From: Allium sativum
Lineage: Eukaryota > Streptophyta > Magnoliopsida > Asparagales > Amaryllidaceae
NCBI GenBank assembly: GCA_030737875.1
Contig: CM060922.1
Location: 299,761,456 to 299,825,455, forward strand
Length of the DNA: 64,000 nucleotides
Direction of reading: 5' to 3'
The notes under the pieces were generated by a model. The model was not told where the DNA came from and searched no databases. It was given only the letters and a program-made list of their open reading frames with translations. The translations under genes were made by a program, and so were the position numbers. Position 1 is the first letter of the stretch. Each line of letters starts with the position of its first letter. Positions 25,213 through 33,366 of this stretch are shown here, piece after piece.

Positions 25213-25246
<34 letters not shown>

Positions 25247-25352
25247 ATATATATATATATATATATAATTGAAAATTTAATAAATAAATATGCAAAAATG
25301 CTCAAAACAGCGAATTGGGAGAGGGGAATAACCGAACCGGCCGATTTTTGAA

Positions 25353-25377
25353 GTCGACCCAAGCCCGCTGGGTCGAC
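25353..25377. promoter_or_regulatory. GTCGAC inverted repeat upstream of G2 promoter
   Basis: GTCGACCCA, a 7-nt spacer, then TGGGTCGAC: a perfect 9-bp inverted repeat 204 bp before the TATA box. The 3' LTR copy has one changed base. GTCGAC clusters stand at the same place in the LTRs of G1 and G3, so a protein-binding or structural role is plausible but unproven. Confidence 0.5.
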
Positions 25378-25580
25378 TAGGGGTTAATCCAGGGTGTTTG
25401 GCTGTCAACCCGTGGGCCGATTCGCTCAAGTGCAGATTTTGCATTTGAATGGTTCTCATGGTCCATCTTTAATCTAAAGGCCCTAGATGGTTCCTACACT
25501 TGACTTCTTCCCCAAGACATGCTTTGATGGCTTGGATTGAATCTAGGGTTAATCCTATGGCCTAAAACACTTGCCTAATC

Positions 25581-25588
25581 TATAAATA
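25581..25588 (+). promoter_or_regulatory. G2 LTR TATA box
   Basis: TATAAATA in a context (aatc-TATA-agaccctaa) that also surrounds TATAAAAA in G3. The G3 and G1 LTRs have a TATA motif at the equivalent position, which supports a core promoter. Confidence 0.65.
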
Positions 25589-25965
25589 AGACCCTAACCT
25601 ACCCTAATTCATTCATAATTAAACCTAGTGACTAAACTATGGCAAAATGCTAGCTCTCATGGCCTCCACTAATTTTATGAAGAGGGTTGCATACTAATCA
25701 CTCTCTAATCAACTTCTAATCCCTTCTTAGCATCTTAATCTTCTTCATTTGGTGTTCAAAGTTGCTAGTTGTGAGTTTCTATCACTTTGATGATCTTTTG
25801 GTAAACTAATTAGATGAGATGTGATGAGATTTATGGTTTTGTATGTGGGTTAATGAGCTTTGAATCATATGATATGATGTTAGCATTAATCTTATGTTTA
25901 TGCATGTTGAGTATGTAAGCTTATGCAAGTTTAATATGATGTATGTTATGTTTGCATGATGCTAA

Positions 25966-26450
25966 ATATGCAAGTTGTGGGCTATGTAATCATATGCATG
26001 TTATGCAAGTTCATGGTAATATGCTATGCAAGTTACATGTTTGTTAATATGCAAGTTACATGTTTGTTAATATGCAAGTTACATGTATGTAAATATGCAA
26101 GTTACATGTTTGTTAATATGCAAGTTACATGTTTGTTAATATGCAAGTTACATGTATGTAAATATGCAAGTTACATGTTTCTTTATATGCAAGTTACATG
26201 TTTGTTAATATGCGAGTTACATGTATGTAAATATGCAAGTTACATGTTTATTAATATGCAAGTTCATGATGACACATTATGCAAGTCTATAAGCTAATAT
26301 GCAAGTTTGTTATGCAAAATGAATATGTAAGTTATGTGACATATTATATGCAAGTTATGTGACATGTTATGCAAGTTCATATGCAAGTTATGTGTTGGTT
26401 AATATGCAAGATGGCACCTTTGAAACATGTTCATTCATATGCAAGTTGAC
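25966..26450 (+). repeat. ATGCAAGTT tandem array (G2 5' LTR)
   Basis: About a dozen ~23-bp units of 'aatatgcaagttacatgt' with variants, followed by looser ATGCAAGTT copies. The matching array in the 3' LTR is at 34342-34826. The long open frame across it is a by-product of the repeat. Confidence 0.92.
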
Positions 26451-26570
26451 ACCTTTTATATGTGTTATATCATGAACGAAATTACGTGGGAACGATGGGG
26501 TAATTAAATGCATAAGTTAATAAGATTGTGTGAAATTAATATAATTATGCATAACACAAAATAAATAAAC

Positions 26571-26685
26571 ATAGTATGGGAATTTGCCTATTTGGTTAGG
26601 TGTACCCATACTATGTGTTGGGAATTTACCTATTGAGTTAGGTCTACCCCATGGGAATTTACCTATTAAGTTAGGTCTACCCATG
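26571..26685 (+). other. Three tandem hairpins (G2 5' LTR)
   Basis: Three ~35-nt units, each with an outer stem and an inner ACCTA/TAGGT stem. The first has a perfect 10-bp outer stem, ATAGTATGGG with CCCATACTAT (26571-26580 and 26605-26614). The third pairs CATGGG with CCCATG (26650-26685). The 3' LTR carries the same array at 34947-35061. Confidence 0.65.
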
Positions 26686-26758
26686 TTAAGAAAACTTGAT
26701 TAATTAGGGATAATTAATATAAAATTATGAGGGTGATTAATTAGGTGTAATTAATTGA

Positions 26759-26857
26759 CTAAGACACGAGGTTGGACTCAGTTGTAGCGTAAAACTGCCC
26801 GGACCCAACCGGCTTAACCAGTTGCTACAAATGTTAGCCCAATGTGAGAGGTCTTAG
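26759..26857 (+). other. Covarying structured module A (G2 5' LTR)
   Basis: Three nested stems: P1 CTAAGAC (26759-26765) with GTCTTAG (26851-26857); P2 TTGGACT (26772-26778) with AGCCCAA (26836-26842, one mismatch); P3 TTGTAGC (26782-26788) with GCTACAA (26824-26830). Conserved loops are ACGAGG between P1 and P2, TGTGAGAG on the return side, and an apical core with CCCGGACCC and CCGGC. The 3' LTR copy is at 35135-35233. Function unknown; see findings. Confidence 0.75.
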
Positions 26858-26881
26858 GCACAAACTAAATACGTAATTAAT

Positions 26882-26982
26882 GTAAAGACACGAGGTTAGA
26901 CTCTGTTATGACATAAGGCTGCCCGGACCCAACCGGCTTAACCAGCGGTCATAAAAGACAGTCTAATGTGAGAGGTCTTTAC
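26882..26982 (+). other. Covarying structured module B (G2 5' LTR)
   Basis: A second, diverged copy 25 nt after module A. P1 is GTAAAGAC with GTCTTTAC (26882-26889 and 26975-26982), P2 TTAGACT with AGTCTAA, P3 TTATGAC with GTCATAA. All three stems are perfect and differ from module A by paired changes, while the loops are the same. The 3' LTR copy is at 35258-35358. Confidence 0.78.
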
Positions 26983-27283
26983 AAAGGTTACGTTCTTAAT
27001 TAATTAATTAAGAAACACTTAACCACATTAGCATGTAGAGGGACATGAGGGGTTAAGTGGGTGCCTCGGGTGGCATGAGAAAATCTAGTGGTTGCCTTGG
27101 GTGGCAATAGAAAATACGATTAGAATACTTAACCAAAATAGAACATGTAATTAAAACATGATTAAAGGGTTAAGTGGGATATACTAGAAAAAGGGACAAG
27201 CTTAGGTGGGTAGCTTGTGGAGGCCCATTTCAACCAGTAACCCATACGTATCTTTGTGGGCTCGACCCATGTCGAGGACGGGA

Positions 27284-27360
27284 CACGCATACTGGGCTTG
27301 ACTGTAAGAGGCAAACGGGTTAGCGGTGGCAACGCAAGTCCAACGGGCTTCATATGCGTG
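27284..27360 (+). other. Long-range stem in G2 leader
   Basis: CACGCATA (27284-27291) can pair with TATGCGTG (27353-27360) around a 61-nt loop that starts ACTGGGCTTGACTGTAAGAG. G1 and G3 have different arm sequences at the same place that still pair. Confidence 0.55.
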
Positions 27361-27810
27361 AGTGGGCCCGGGCTGGTAGGTAAGCCGTTGTTGCATCGAG
27401 TAGATATAAGCCGTGCACCTTTAGTTTCATCAGGTTGCCACATTGGGGAATGATACATCCCACGGTGGGGCCAGCACGGGTATCTACGTTAGGGAGCCGA
27501 TCGAATGGGAAGTAGTGTGTACACCTAGTGGATTGTAGGGCCCCGTGGCGCCTACTTGGTCACCTAGGGGTACGCAGGTACTAATTAGTAAATTTTATAA
27601 GTCCTTGGGTGGGATCAACCTTTAAGTTAGGAACGACTGGTGTGGTGCAGTTTAGTAATTTACCTTAGGGAGGGTAGATGCGTCTTTATCCTTTATCTTC
27701 GTTTAGTTGACTGCTTAGGGTAGCCATTCATCCCTATATGTTACCGTATATCAGTTTATGTCTTCTCTGGTTACTTTAACGATTGTATTGTTAAAGTTAT
27801 AGGACTCGCT

Positions 27811-27858
27811 CAGACTTATGTCTGACCCTGTTGTTTTTATCTTTTTCCCAACCCTCAG
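27811..27858 (+). other. Hairpin, pyrimidine tract and CAG/GTCCT module (G2 5' LTR)
   Basis: CAGAC (27811-27815) pairs with GTCTG (27820-27824). It is followed by GACC, a ~25-nt pyrimidine-rich tract, and CAG (27856-27858) before GTCCT. This looks like a 3' splice site preceded by a hairpin. G1 and G3 have the same layout, and the G3 stem (CAGTC/GACTG) has a compensatory change. The 3' LTR copy is at 36187-36234. Splicing is an inference. Confidence 0.5.
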
Positions 27859-28217
27859 GTCCTACGGTGGATCCTAGCAGTAGTGGAGCTTGATCGGATT
27901 GCTGTTCCAGTCTTTAGGAGCTTGGATAGATGTAAAGCTCCAGTTATCCAGTTATCTTTTCTTTTGTTTGGCTATTGTATGAGAGTGGGATTATGTACTT
28001 CTTTATTTTGATGGATATTGTACTTGACCTTTATTGTGGTTTTATGATGTAACCAGACATGTTTTACTTCCGCTGTTATGAGATGATGTTTTAAAATTTC
28101 AAGTACTATTTATATCTGTCTTGTTGTAATTTTTCTGTTCTATATTCACTAAAATACTCCACCGATGCTATGGCATTCCCTTAGTGAGTGATCATAGCGG
28201 GAGTGGGGTGTTACACG

Positions 28218-28231
28218 TGGTATCAGAGCTT
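28218..28231 (+). other. G2 primer-binding site
   Basis: TGGTATCAGAGCTT two bases after the 5' LTR end, complementary to the 3' end of initiator-Met tRNA. The 184 bases between it and the Gag start are A-rich leader with no gene. Confidence 0.95.
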
Positions 28232-28415
28232 AAGGTTACCAGAACAGATAAAATTTTTGAGAAAAACTACTTTCTAAGAGTATTTTCGAAGAAAGTATTT
28301 TTAAAAGCATGTCTTCTAAGAGAAAAAGTTTTTGAAAAAGAAAAGCATAATCCCCAATAGCCATATCTTTATCTTTCGGAATCTCCTTTTTGAATCTTTC
28401 CTCTTTCGTTTCAGC

Positions 28416-31400
28416 ATGGCTGAAGATCTTAACATCCCGGAGGGTTTAGTTATACCACTATGGTATAGGAGGTTGCAAGAGGCTAGGGCCGCGGCTGCGG
28501 GTCCGGCCAATGCTACTACACCAGAGACAACCGCTCCTCCTCCTCAGCCTAGAGTGGATAATTTTGCTAAGGTTTGCAAGGAGTTCAAGGCTATAGGAGG
28601 AAAACCTTTTCTTGGTTCAGAGACTTTCGTAGAGGCTAGAGATTGGCTTAAGGAAGTGGAAGAGTTGCTAGATATCTTTGAAGTGGAAGAGGGAAAGAAA
28701 GTCAAGTTGGCGGCTTGGTTAATGAAGGGAGAGGCCTCATTCTGGTGGGAGGTCACTAATGGAGAACGCCCTGTTGACTCTTGGGCAGATTTTAAGCAAA
28801 GGTTTGGGGCTAAGTTTCTCTCAAGGGCGGAAGAGAATCTGTTTATGGAGAAGTTCTTGAATTTGAAGCAAGGGAATCTCACGGTGAAAGAATATGTCAA
28901 CAAATTCAATCAATTAGCAAGGTTTGGCATAGAGTTGGTGAATACACCGGAGAAGAAGGCTTTGAGGTTCGTTAGAGGCTTGAACGAACCATTGCAAGGA
29001 ATAGCTATGACTCACATTCCTATGGGGGCCACTTTTGAGAAGCTTGTCTACATGGCACTTATGCATGAGGATGATAAGAATTCTAAGGCACCAGAGAAAA
29101 AGGGGGATCAGAAGAAACCGCAACAGCAACAACAAGGCAAGGGCGGAAAAGGCAATGGTGACAAAAAGAAGACGAAGAAGAAGTGCTTCAATTGTGGAAC
29201 ACCAGGACACCTCAGTAAGGATTGTCGCAAAAAGAAGAAGACCGGTTGCTTTCATTGTGGTGAAGCAGGGCATCTTGTGAAAAACTGCCCAAAGAAGGGG
29301 CAGAAGACGGGGTCTACCTCAGGAGGCCAGGTGCAAGCTCTTATAGCACCACCTCAGTCAGGGGGGCAAGTTCAGGTTCTCTCAGTTCCACCGATTCAGC
29401 AGAGAGGTAGAACTATTTCCGTTGAAAGTCTGGTTTTTCTGTTTGATCATCCAGTTCGTACTTTGTTTGACTCTGGCGCATCGCATTCTTTTATCTCATC
29501 ATCGTTAGTTGAGTCACTGCACTTAGACACCAGTCTAGTTGATGATCCCTTGGTTGTCTCAAACCCAATTGGGGGCTCCATATATCTGTCTATGATATGT
29601 TTGGGTTTGAAGATTTCTATACTTAGCGTTGAGTTTAGATGTGATGCTTTTGTATTGGGCTTCACGGGCTATGGGTTGATCTTGGGCATGGACTGGTTAT
29701 CCAGTAATGGTGCCGTTCTTGATTGCGAAAGGAGAGTTGTCAGGCTCATGACCCGCTTGGGTAACACTCTCGAGATCTCTTGCAATCCCATGGAATCTGT
29801 TTTGCTAAGTTATCTTGAATCGCTCGATGCTTCGGTCGAAAGTTTGTGTTCTGTCAGAGTAGTCCGGGAATATCCGGATGTGTTTGAAGAAGTAAAGGGT
29901 TTGCCTCCGAAGCGGGAGATAGATTTCCGAATTTATTTGGTGGATAATGCCAAACCAGTGTCTTTGCCAGTACGCCACATGGCTCCTCGTGAGAGAAGAG
30001 AACTTCATAAGCAAGTAGGGGAGTTGCTTGAGAAGGGGTTCATAAGGCGAAGTATATCGGAGTGGGGAGCTCCAGTAGTGTTTGCCACGAAGGCGGATGG
30101 GTCCCTCAGACTTTGTGTGGATTATAGGGAACTTAATAAGCTCACGAAGAAGAATAGACACCCATTACCGAGGATAGATGATCTCTTTGATCAGTTGGTT
30201 GGCGCGTCAGTATTTTCGCAGATGGACTTAGCTACAGGGTTTCATCAGTTAAGAGTGGCGGAGGACAGTATAGAGAAGACTGCTTTCCGGACTCCGGATG
30301 GTTTTTATGAGTGGCTAGTGATGCCATTTGGGTTGACAAACGCCCCCGCATACTTTGTTGATCTCATGAGTAGAGTGTTCAGAGAGTATCTGAATAAGTT
30401 TGTAGTAGTTTTTGTGGATGACATCTTGGTCTTTTCCAAGAATGAAGAAGAGCATGCCTTACATCTCAAGGAAGTGTTGGAGACTCTTCGAGCGCATAGT
30501 CTTAAAGCTAAATTCTCTAAATGCCATTTTTGGAGAAGAGAAGTGCGATTCTTAGGGCATGTGGTCTCTAAGGAAGGGATAGCTGTGGATCCCGCAAAGA
30601 TAGTATCTATCCAGGATTGGAAAGTTCCTAGAAATGCTACCGAGGTAAGAAGTTTCTTGGGGTTGGCAGGATATTATAGGAAGTTCATCAAAGACTTCGC
30701 GAAGATATCAGCCCCATTAACCCGCTTGACGAAGAAGAATCTGGTTTTCTCATGGGATGTAGATTGTGATGATGCTTTCCGACGGTTAAAGAGAGCTTTG
30801 ACCACCGCTCCAGTTTTAGTGCTTCCAGATGGGAGTAAGCCGTTTGTTGTTTATACCGATGCATGTGGATCAGGATTAGGCGCAGTCTTGATGCAGGAGG
30901 GAAGGGTAATAGCCTATGGAGGGAGACAATTGAGAGTGCATGAGAAGAATTACCCTACCCATGATCTAGAGTTGGCCGCGATTGTTTTCGCACTTAAGTC
31001 TTGGCGCCATTATCTTCTTGGTGAGAGATTCGAGTTGTTCACCGACCATAAATCATTGAAGTACTTATTCTCTCAGAAGGATTTAAACTTAAGACAGCAA
31101 AGGTGGATGGAGTTCTTAGCATCCTATGATTTCGAGATAGCGTATACCCCTGGTAAGGGTAACGTGGTGGCAGACGCCTTAAGTAGAAAAAGGCTATCTT
31201 TGAGTCCATTGTTCGTGGAACGACGAAGCTTGGAGTTTCTTTCTTTGTTTGACTTCAGACCTTCTGTTGATTTTGTACCTGGTTTGTTGGCATCCTTGGA
31301 GGTTAGACCTACTCTTTTGAGACGGATTGGCGAGGCTCAGCGAGACGACCCACAGTTGGTTGTGTTGGTAGAGAAGCTTATAAGAGGGGAGTCGTCCAGC

Positions 31401-32843
31401 CATTTGGGTAGATACACCATAGATGATAAGGGATGGTTGCATAGAGACGGTAGACTTTGTGTACCGCAAGATGAGGGTTTGAAGAAGGCTATTTTGGATG
31501 ATGCACATCGTTCAAGAATGACTATTCATCCCGGTGGAGACAAAATGTACCAAGACATGAAGAGAGTTTTCTTCTGGGCCGGTATGAAGAAAGATGTGGC
31601 CGAGTATGTGGCTAGATGCTTAGTGTGCCAACAAGTTAAAGTGGAGCAAAGGAAACCCGGTGGGTTGCTACACCCATTGGAAGTTCCACAGTGGAAGTGG
31701 GATAGTGTCTCGATGGATTTCATCGACGGGTTACCGAGATCGAGGAAGGGCAATACGGGAATTTGGGTTGTGGTAGACAGACTTACCAAGAGTGCCCATT
31801 TTATACCCGTAAAGAGTAAGAGGACCGCTCCATGGCTTGCTTCAGTCTATGTTAGAGAGATTGTTAGATTGCATGGCGTACCATCCAGCATTGTGAGTGA
31901 TCGAGATCCTATTTTCACTAGTGAGTTTTGGAGAAGTTTGCAAGAGGCGGTAGGGACTCAGTTGTGTTTGAGCACCGCATATCATCCTCAGACGGACGGT
32001 CAGACCGAGAGGGTGAACCGTATCTTAGAAGATCTTTTGAGGCTTTGTATCTTGGATTTTGGAGGTACATGGGAAGAACATCTTCCTTTGGTGGAGTTCG
32101 CATATAATAACAGCTTTCAGTCCAGTATTGGTATGGCTCCTTTCGAAGCTCTTTATGGAAGGCCTTGTCGATCTCCTACATGTTGGTGGGAATCTACGGA
32201 TAAGATCTTGCTTGGGCCGGATATGGTTAGAGAGACTTCAGAGAAGATTGATTTAATTCGAAAAAGGATGAAAGCAGCGCAAGATAGACAGAAATCTTAT
32301 GCGGATCGGAGAAGGACGGATCTTGAGTTTGAGGTTGGGGACATGGTTTTTGTCAAAGTATCTCCATTGAGAAATGTTGTTCGCTTTGGGTCCGTAGGGA
32401 AGTTAGCACCGAGATTTGTTGGGCCGTTTCCTATTAAGGAAAGGATTGGACGGATGGCATATAGGGTGGAGTTGCCCGACAGACTTAGTGGTGTTCATGA
32501 TGTATTCCATGTATCACATTTGAGGAAGTGCTTACATGAGACCGCGGAGGTGGTAGAGCCGAGCTTGCTTAGAGATGTAGAGGTAGAGCGTGATGCGACG
32601 ATTCGACGAGCTCCTACTCGCATCCTTGGGTCAGAAACTAGGAAGTTGAGGAACAGAGAAGTTCAGCTAGTTAAAGTGCAATGGGGAGATGACGAAAGCA
32701 ATGCTACTTGGGAGACGGAAGCAAAGATGCGTTCTTTGTATCCATTTCTTTTTGAGAGTATGTCTTTTAACTTCTCCTTTATTGCTTGTCTAGTACTTAT
32801 CTTATCTTTAGTATATCCTCTCGCTAATACCTATGACCTTTAG
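28416..32843 (+). CDS. G2 Gag-Pol polyprotein with chromodomain (1475 aa)
   Basis: Retrotransposon polyprotein that builds the particle, copies its RNA and inserts the cDNA. The ATG at 28416 is chosen because the following residues (MAEDLN.PEG) match the Gag starts of G1 and G3; the frame is open upstream only without an ATG. Domains: Gag capsid about 45-220; CCHC knuckles at about 257 and 278; aspartic protease with DSGAS (Asp352); RT with FVDD (668-669); RNase H (Asp815); integrase HHCC zinc part about 1028-1072 and the catalytic triad Asp1101, Asp1162, Glu1198 (35-residue spacing); chromodomain about 1395-1449. There is no stop or frameshift between Gag and Pol, so it is a single fused frame, as in Tekay-like chromoviruses. 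The chromodomain is expected to guide insertion to marked chromatin. Confidence 0.97.
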   Translation: MAEDLNIPEGLVIPLWYRRLQEARAAAAGPANATTPETTAPPPQPRVDNFAKVCKEFKAIGGKPFLGSETFVEARDWLKEVEELLDIFEVEEGKKVKLAAWLMKGEASFWWEVTNGERPVDSWADFKQRFGAKFLSRAEENLFMEKFLNLKQGNLTVKEYVNKFNQLARFGIELVNTPEKKALRFVRGLNEPLQGIAMTHIPMGATFEKLVYMALMHEDDKNSKAPEKKGDQKKPQQQQQGKGGKGNGDKKKTKKKCFNCGTPGHLSKDCRKKKKTGCFHCGEAGHLVKNCPKKGQKTGSTSGGQVQALIAPPQSGGQVQVLSVPPIQQRGRTISVESLVFLFDHPVRTLFDSGASHSFISSSLVESLHLDTSLVDDPLVVSNPIGGSIYLSMICLGLKISILSVEFRCDAFVLGFTGYGLILGMDWLSSNGAVLDCERRVVRLMTRLGNTLEISCNPMESVLLSYLESLDASVESLCSVRVVREYPDVFEEVKGLPPKREIDFRIYLVDNAKPVSLPVRHMAPRERRELHKQVGELLEKGFIRRSISEWGAPVVFATKADGSLRLCVDYRELNKLTKKNRHPLPRIDDLFDQLVGASVFSQMDLATGFHQLRVAEDSIEKTAFRTPDGFYEWLVMPFGLTNAPAYFVDLMSRVFREYLNKFVVVFVDDILVFSKNEEEHALHLKEVLETLRAHSLKAKFSKCHFWRREVRFLGHVVSKEGIAVDPAKIVSIQDWKVPRNATEVRSFLGLAGYYRKFIKDFAKISAPLTRLTKKNLVFSWDVDCDDAFRRLKRALTTAPVLVLPDGSKPFVVYTDACGSGLGAVLMQEGRVIAYGGRQLRVHEKNYPTHDLELAAIVFALKSWRHYLLGERFELFTDHKSLKYLFSQKDLNLRQQRWMEFLASYDFEIAYTPGKGNVVADALSRKRLSLSPLFVERRSLEFLSLFDFRPSVDFVPGLLASLEVRPTLLRRIGEAQRDDPQLVVLVEKLIRGESSSHLGRYTIDDKGWLHRDGRLCVPQDEGLKKAILDDAHRSRMTIHPGGDKMYQDMKRVFFWAGMKKDVAEYVARCLVCQQVKVEQRKPGGLLHPLEVPQWKWDSVSMDFIDGLPRSRKGNTGIWVVVDRLTKSAHFIPVKSKRTAPWLASVYVREIVRLHGVPSSIVSDRDPIFTSEFWRSLQEAVGTQLCLSTAYHPQTDGQTERVNRILEDLLRLCILDFGGTWEEHLPLVEFAYNNSFQSSIGMAPFEALYGRPCRSPTCWWESTDKILLGPDMVRETSEKIDLIRKRMKAAQDRQKSYADRRRTDLEFEVGDMVFVKVSPLRNVVRFGSVGKLAPRFVGPFPIKERIGRMAYRVELPDRLSGVHDVFHVSHLRKCLHETAEVVEPSLLRDVEVERDATIRRAPTRILGSETRKLRNREVQLVKVQWGDDESNATWETEAKMRSLYPFLFESMSFNFSFIACLVLILSLVYPLANTYDL

Positions 32844-33156
32844 ATAGGGTAAAACCTATGGTTGAAACATGTGTTTGAAACATGTTATGGTTGATGGATG
32901 CATATGGATGCAATTGTTTGCTAGTGGTTGCTCGTGGATGCATATACACACACATTAGGCACTAGATCGGCTCAGTCACTTCATGTTGCATATTGCATAA
33001 ATGGATGTGGTAGTTAGATTGATGGATGTATCATGGCTGTGTTATCATATGGATGATGCATTTTTGTGTATGGTTGTGCACGCATGTAGAAATTTGTATG
33101 TGTCAATAGGGTTTCGCATACATATTGGATGCATGGCACTATCATGGTTTGCATTA

Positions 33157-33184
33157 AGGAGGTTTACTGTATCAGTAACCGCCT
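33157..33184 (+). other. Conserved hairpin in G2 3' untranslated region
   Basis: AGGAGGTTTACTG (33157-33169), a 3-nt loop, then CAGTAACCGCCT (33173-33184), an imperfect ~11-bp stem 183 nt before the 3' LTR. G3 has it base for base at 57264-57291. G1 has a diverged form that still pairs. The surrounding 3' untranslated region (32844-33353) has no gene. Confidence 0.65.
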
Positions 33185-33353
33185 GATTTTCGCATTAGGT
33201 AAGTACATATACACACACTTTTGCATATATCCATCCAGCATTTAGAATCTTGTAAGGACAATGATTGCTCGTGGATGATGCTTTGAGTAGATGGATGATT
33301 GGATGGTAGGATACGTTCTTCCTAACTTGAAGATTTCGGGGACGAAATCCTTT

Positions 33354-33366
33354 AAGGAGGGGAGAA
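33354..33366 (+). other. G2 polypurine tract
   Basis: AAGGAGGGGAGAA directly before the 3' LTR. The same tract is found in G3 and, reversed, in G1. Confidence 0.93.

Larger units (their letters stand above)
24981..28215 (+). repeat. G2 5' LTR
   Basis: TGTAACAACCCG to GTGGGGTGTTACA. The first ~170 bp (including 'gagtccgagttttcgaaaa') are shared with the LTRs of G1 and G3. In order it holds TA microsatellites (25218-25266), a GTCGAC palindrome, a TATA box, a 23-bp tandem array, three hairpins, two ~100-nt structured modules, a long-range stem and a hairpin/pyrimidine-tract module. If transcription starts after the TATA box, nearly 2.6 kb of LTR are in the leader RNA. The open frames in it arise from repeats and are not genes. 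Confidence 0.95.

Noticed and set aside
25966..26262. CRISPR-like direct repeats
   Set aside because: Contiguous tandem repeats without unique spacers, in a plant retrotransposon LTR.
25966..26297. 113-codon open frame of repeated Met/Gln/Val/Thr/Cys-type residues in both G2 LTRs
   Set aside because: It is produced by the 23-bp tandem array and has no feature of a protein family.
26782..26830. Twister or hammerhead ribozyme in the structured module
   Set aside because: The CCGG-ACCCA-CCGG core superficially recalls twister, but the conserved internal-loop strand of twister and the hammerhead CTGATGA/GAAA core are not seen. Class left open.
27162..27458. 98-codon minus-strand and 65-codon plus-strand frames in G2 LTRs
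   Set aside because: Overlap the conserved leader structures; identical in both LTRs by descent; no protein similarity recognised.
28332..28415. An earlier Gag start for G2
   Set aside because: The frame is open but has no ATG; the ATG at 28416 matches starts in G1 and G3.
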